Shown here piece after piece: positions 62,244-64,000 of a stretch of 64,000 nt of DNA (within the stretch, counting starts at the first letter, position 1; the number at the start of each line of letters is the position of its first letter). The stretch lies in contig JAVJUV010000086.1 of assembly GCA_040220415.1 (NCBI GenBank), forward strand, positions 88,001 through 152,000, given 5' to 3'. Made by a program: the position numbers and the translations under genes. The DNA is from JAVJUV01 sp040220415 (GTDB taxonomy: Bacteria; Pseudomonadota; Alphaproteobacteria; Rhodobacterales; Rhodobacteraceae). The notes beneath the pieces were generated by a model. It did not search any database, was not told the origin of the DNA, and saw nothing but the letters and a program-made list of their open reading frames with translations.

Positions 62244-63629
62244 TCAGACCGGGGCATAAAGATGTTGTGCAAGATCGGCAAACCGGCTGCCGGGGTCGGT
62301 CAGGGCGAGGCCTGCCGTCAGCATCACCTCGGCGCGCGTCTCGCCCAGCGCCGGAATCGCGAACATCCGGTACTTGGCAATAATCTCGTCATCGTTGAAT
62401 TGCGTGTCCGGTCCGCCACTCGCGTCCACATCGCCCGAGACCAGAATCCGGCCATCATCCATCACCAGTTCCACGTCCGACCATCGCCCCGCCGGGAACC
62501 GAGCCTCGTGTCGAGGTTCGACCTTCACCACGGTCTTCGCCACCAAGCCGGCAACACGCGGATCGCACAGGCCCGGACCGGTGATCTCGCCAATCCCCAA
62601 CTTGCCGGTCGCCAGCATGGCCGCGACCGCGAATGACAGCGAATACTGCGCTTCCGAAGTCGTCCGCGGCATTCCGGAAACGAGCGCGGCGCCAGCCGCG
62701 AACGTGTTGATCCGAACTTCGGCTATCCGCTCCGGGTCGACCCCATTCCGCTCCAGCACGGTCCGCGCCGCATCCACCGCGCCGTGCCCCCAGCGGCAAG
62801 TCGGATATGGCTTGATGTACTGCTGGTCGGTCAGCCAGACGCGGCCAAGATCCTTCCAGTACCTCGCAACCTCATCGGTCTCGACTGTTGCAGCGGGTGC
62901 GCCGGTGAAGCCGATCTCGGCCAGCACCGCCGCGGTTATGCCAGCCAGACCGCCCCAGCCCGATCCGTCATGCAGCATGGTCGGCGTCGCAATCTCGCGC
63001 ATCATCTGGCTGCGCGGCCCGTGGTACTCGGCGATCCCCAGCGCCTGCCGCAGACATTCGGCATCGCCGCACCGCAACCGCACCGCCATCGCGGCCACGC
63101 CCAGCGCGTTCCAGGCGCCCGAAGTGTGGTAGTCGGGCACCGTACCATGCAGTGCCACCCCCGCGCGGCTGGCAATCTCGTAGCCGACGACCAGCGCCGC
63201 CAGCGCGTCGGGACCGCTCAGTTCTGGCACCGCCTCGGTCAGTGCGGCCAAAGCGGGCACAACCGCCACGCCCACATGCCCCTTGGCCGGGTTGAACCCA
63301 TCATGCGCATCCAGGTTGTCGGTCTGGGTCGCTGCCGCATAAACCGCACCGGCAAGCGAGACCGGCCGTCCGTCGAACAGCATCCGCGCACGATCTCCAT
63401 CGTTTCCTGCTGCAAAGAGCCGCGCCGCTGTCTCACGTCCGATACGCCCCGCTTCCATCGGGGCCGCAGCCGCGCAAATTGCCAGTGTATCCAGCATCAA
63501 AAGCGACGCCCTCTTCCGGGTCGTCGCCGGGATGTCTTCCGCACGCATGCCCAGCGCGAAGTCGGACACGCTCTGAAGAGTCGCGCCTCCGACGGAGTCC
63601 GAAGCAGCGTCCGGTCTGGTATCTGGCAT
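62244..63629 (-). CDS. MmgE/PrpD-family protein
   Basis: A 461-residue MmgE/PrpD-fold protein (2-methylcitrate dehydratase, cis-aconitate decarboxylase and relatives). Marks: ATRKRASLLMLDTLAICAAA, NLDAHDGFNPAKGHVGVAVV (family DDxH-like region), VGYEIASRAGVALHGTVPDY, HTSGAWNALGVAAMAVRLRC, QYIKPYPTCRWGHGAVDAAR and ISFAVAAM-type YSLSFAVAAMLATGKLGI. ATG 63629 follows GCC; a TTG five codons earlier is the alternative. First gene of the operon with the FAD-GcvT protein. The reaction (dehydration or isomerisation of a carboxylate) is unknown. Confidence 0.88.
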   Translation of the reverse strand: MPDTRPDAASDSVGGATLQSVSDFALGMRAEDIPATTRKRASLLMLDTLAICAAAAPMEAGRIGRETAARLFAAGNDGDRARMLFDGRPVSLAGAVYAAATQTDNLDAHDGFNPAKGHVGVAVVPALAALTEAVPELSGPDALAALVVGYEIASRAGVALHGTVPDYHTSGAWNALGVAAMAVRLRCGDAECLRQALGIAEYHGPRSQMMREIATPTMLHDGSGWGGLAGITAAVLAEIGFTGAPAATVETDEVARYWKDLGRVWLTDQQYIKPYPTCRWGHGAVDAARTVLERNGVDPERIAEVRINTFAAGAALVSGMPRTTSEAQYSLSFAVAAMLATGKLGIGEITGPGLCDPRVAGLVAKTVVKVEPRHEARFPAGRWSDVELVMDDGRILVSGDVDASGGPDTQFNDDEIIAKYRMFAIPALGETRAEVMLTAGLALTDPGSRFADLAQHLYAPV

Positions 63630-63788
63630 GCAACAAATTCCCAAGCGCCGACGATCGGCACGACGCCGAGACTAGCGTTTGATCCGGCGATCAAGGCACG
63701 AAATTTCCGGCGCCAATTCATAATAAATATTTGGTCATCGAGAGAATTATGACCAGTATCTGTAGAACTCCCGAAGGAAACCCATGCC

Positions 63789-64000
63789 ATGAAGCGCCCG
63801 CCGCCGCCTTTGCACCTGATCCGTTCATTTGAATGCGCGGCCCGCCATCTCAGCTTCACGCGCGCCGCCGGAGATCTGGGTTATACCCAGGCCGCCATCA
63901 GCACGCATATCCGCGCACTCGAGCAATATGTCGGGCGCAAGCTGTTCGTCCGGCGCGCCCGAAGCCTTGTCCTGACCGAAATCGGCGAGGCCTTCCTGCC
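63789..64000 (+). CDS. LysR-family regulator, N-terminal part (cut by window edge)
   Basis: The first 70 residues of a GcvA-type LysR regulator are visible: PPLHLIRSFECAARHLSFTR, AAGDLGYTQAAISTHIRALE, QYVGRKLFVRRARSLVLTEI. The helix-turn-helix is complete; the effector domain lies outside. It is divergent from the MmgE/PrpD-FAD operon with a 159-base gap and should regulate it. An ATG five bases earlier (63784) runs into a stop after two codons, so 63789 is the start. Confidence 0.9.
   Translation, partial: MKRPPPPLHLIRSFECAARHLSFTRAAGDLGYTQAAISTHIRALEQYVGRKLFVRRARSLVLTEIGEAFL

Overview
The window looks like the chromosome of an alphaproteobacterium of the Rhodobacteraceae/Roseobacter type. 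The DNA is GC-rich and genes are packed in operons joined by ATGA/GTGA overlaps. The gene content fits that group: a complete beta-hydroxyaspartate cycle, an inositol cluster, a TRAP transporter, a LigM-type tetrahydrofolate-dependent demethylase, HyuA/HyuB proteins and many one-component regulators. I saw no rRNA, tRNA, CRISPR array, insertion sequence or phage gene. Names rest on recognising protein families by eye; no search was run.

Layout. 1-9.7 kb is a surface-glycan locus. It holds the start of an ABC exporter, two family-4 glycosyltransferases, a glycosyltransferase fused to a phospho-receiver domain, a dead galU, a histidine kinase with a degenerate NtrC-like regulator, an APH-fold protein and a second LGHxRR glycosyltransferase. 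9.7-17.3 kb is patchy accessory DNA: two AraC regulators (one membrane-anchored), two SDR enzymes, a small secreted protein, gene remnants (including a MATE/LysR chimera) and stretches without convincing genes. 17.3-25.9 kb carries galB (4-oxalomesaconate hydratase), a LysR regulator with two helix-turn-helix domains, and an FAD oxidase-HyuA-HyuB-SDR operon with a divergent rhodanese.

25.9-35.5 kb is an amino-sugar regulon. One arm encodes a MalEFGK-type ABC importer plus a MurQ-like etherase. The divergent arm encodes a BadF/NagK-type kinase, a GntR/UTRA regulator, a SIS-domain NagB-II-type deaminase and NagA. Together they would import an amino sugar, remove lactyl ether if MurNAc-6-P is formed, phosphorylate, deacetylate and deaminate to fructose-6-P. 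A Gfo/Idh gene inside the ABC operon has lost its middle. 35.6-38.9 kb is a tungstate importer (tupBCA) with its own HTH-plus-binding-protein regulator. 38.9-47.3 kb is a LacI regulator and iol genes (two Gfo/Idh dehydrogenases, iolC, iolD, iolB) without iolE.

47.4-53.6 kb holds a ureidoglycine aminohydrolase (allE) followed by bhcR and bhcABCD, the cycle that turns two glyoxylate into oxaloacetate. 53.9-59 kb is a five-gene operon reading leftward: GntR(FCD) repressor, LigM-like demethylase, TRAP transporter dctPQM, with a perfect TTGTATACAA operator in front. 59.2-64 kb holds a P-loop kinase, a dimethylglycine/sarcosine-dehydrogenase-like FAD protein, an MmgE/PrpD protein and the start of a LysR regulator cut by the right edge.

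Overall the right three quarters form a chain of separate catabolic modules, each with its own repressor or activator, feeding central carbon through fructose-6-P, acetyl-CoA or glyoxylate/oxaloacetate.
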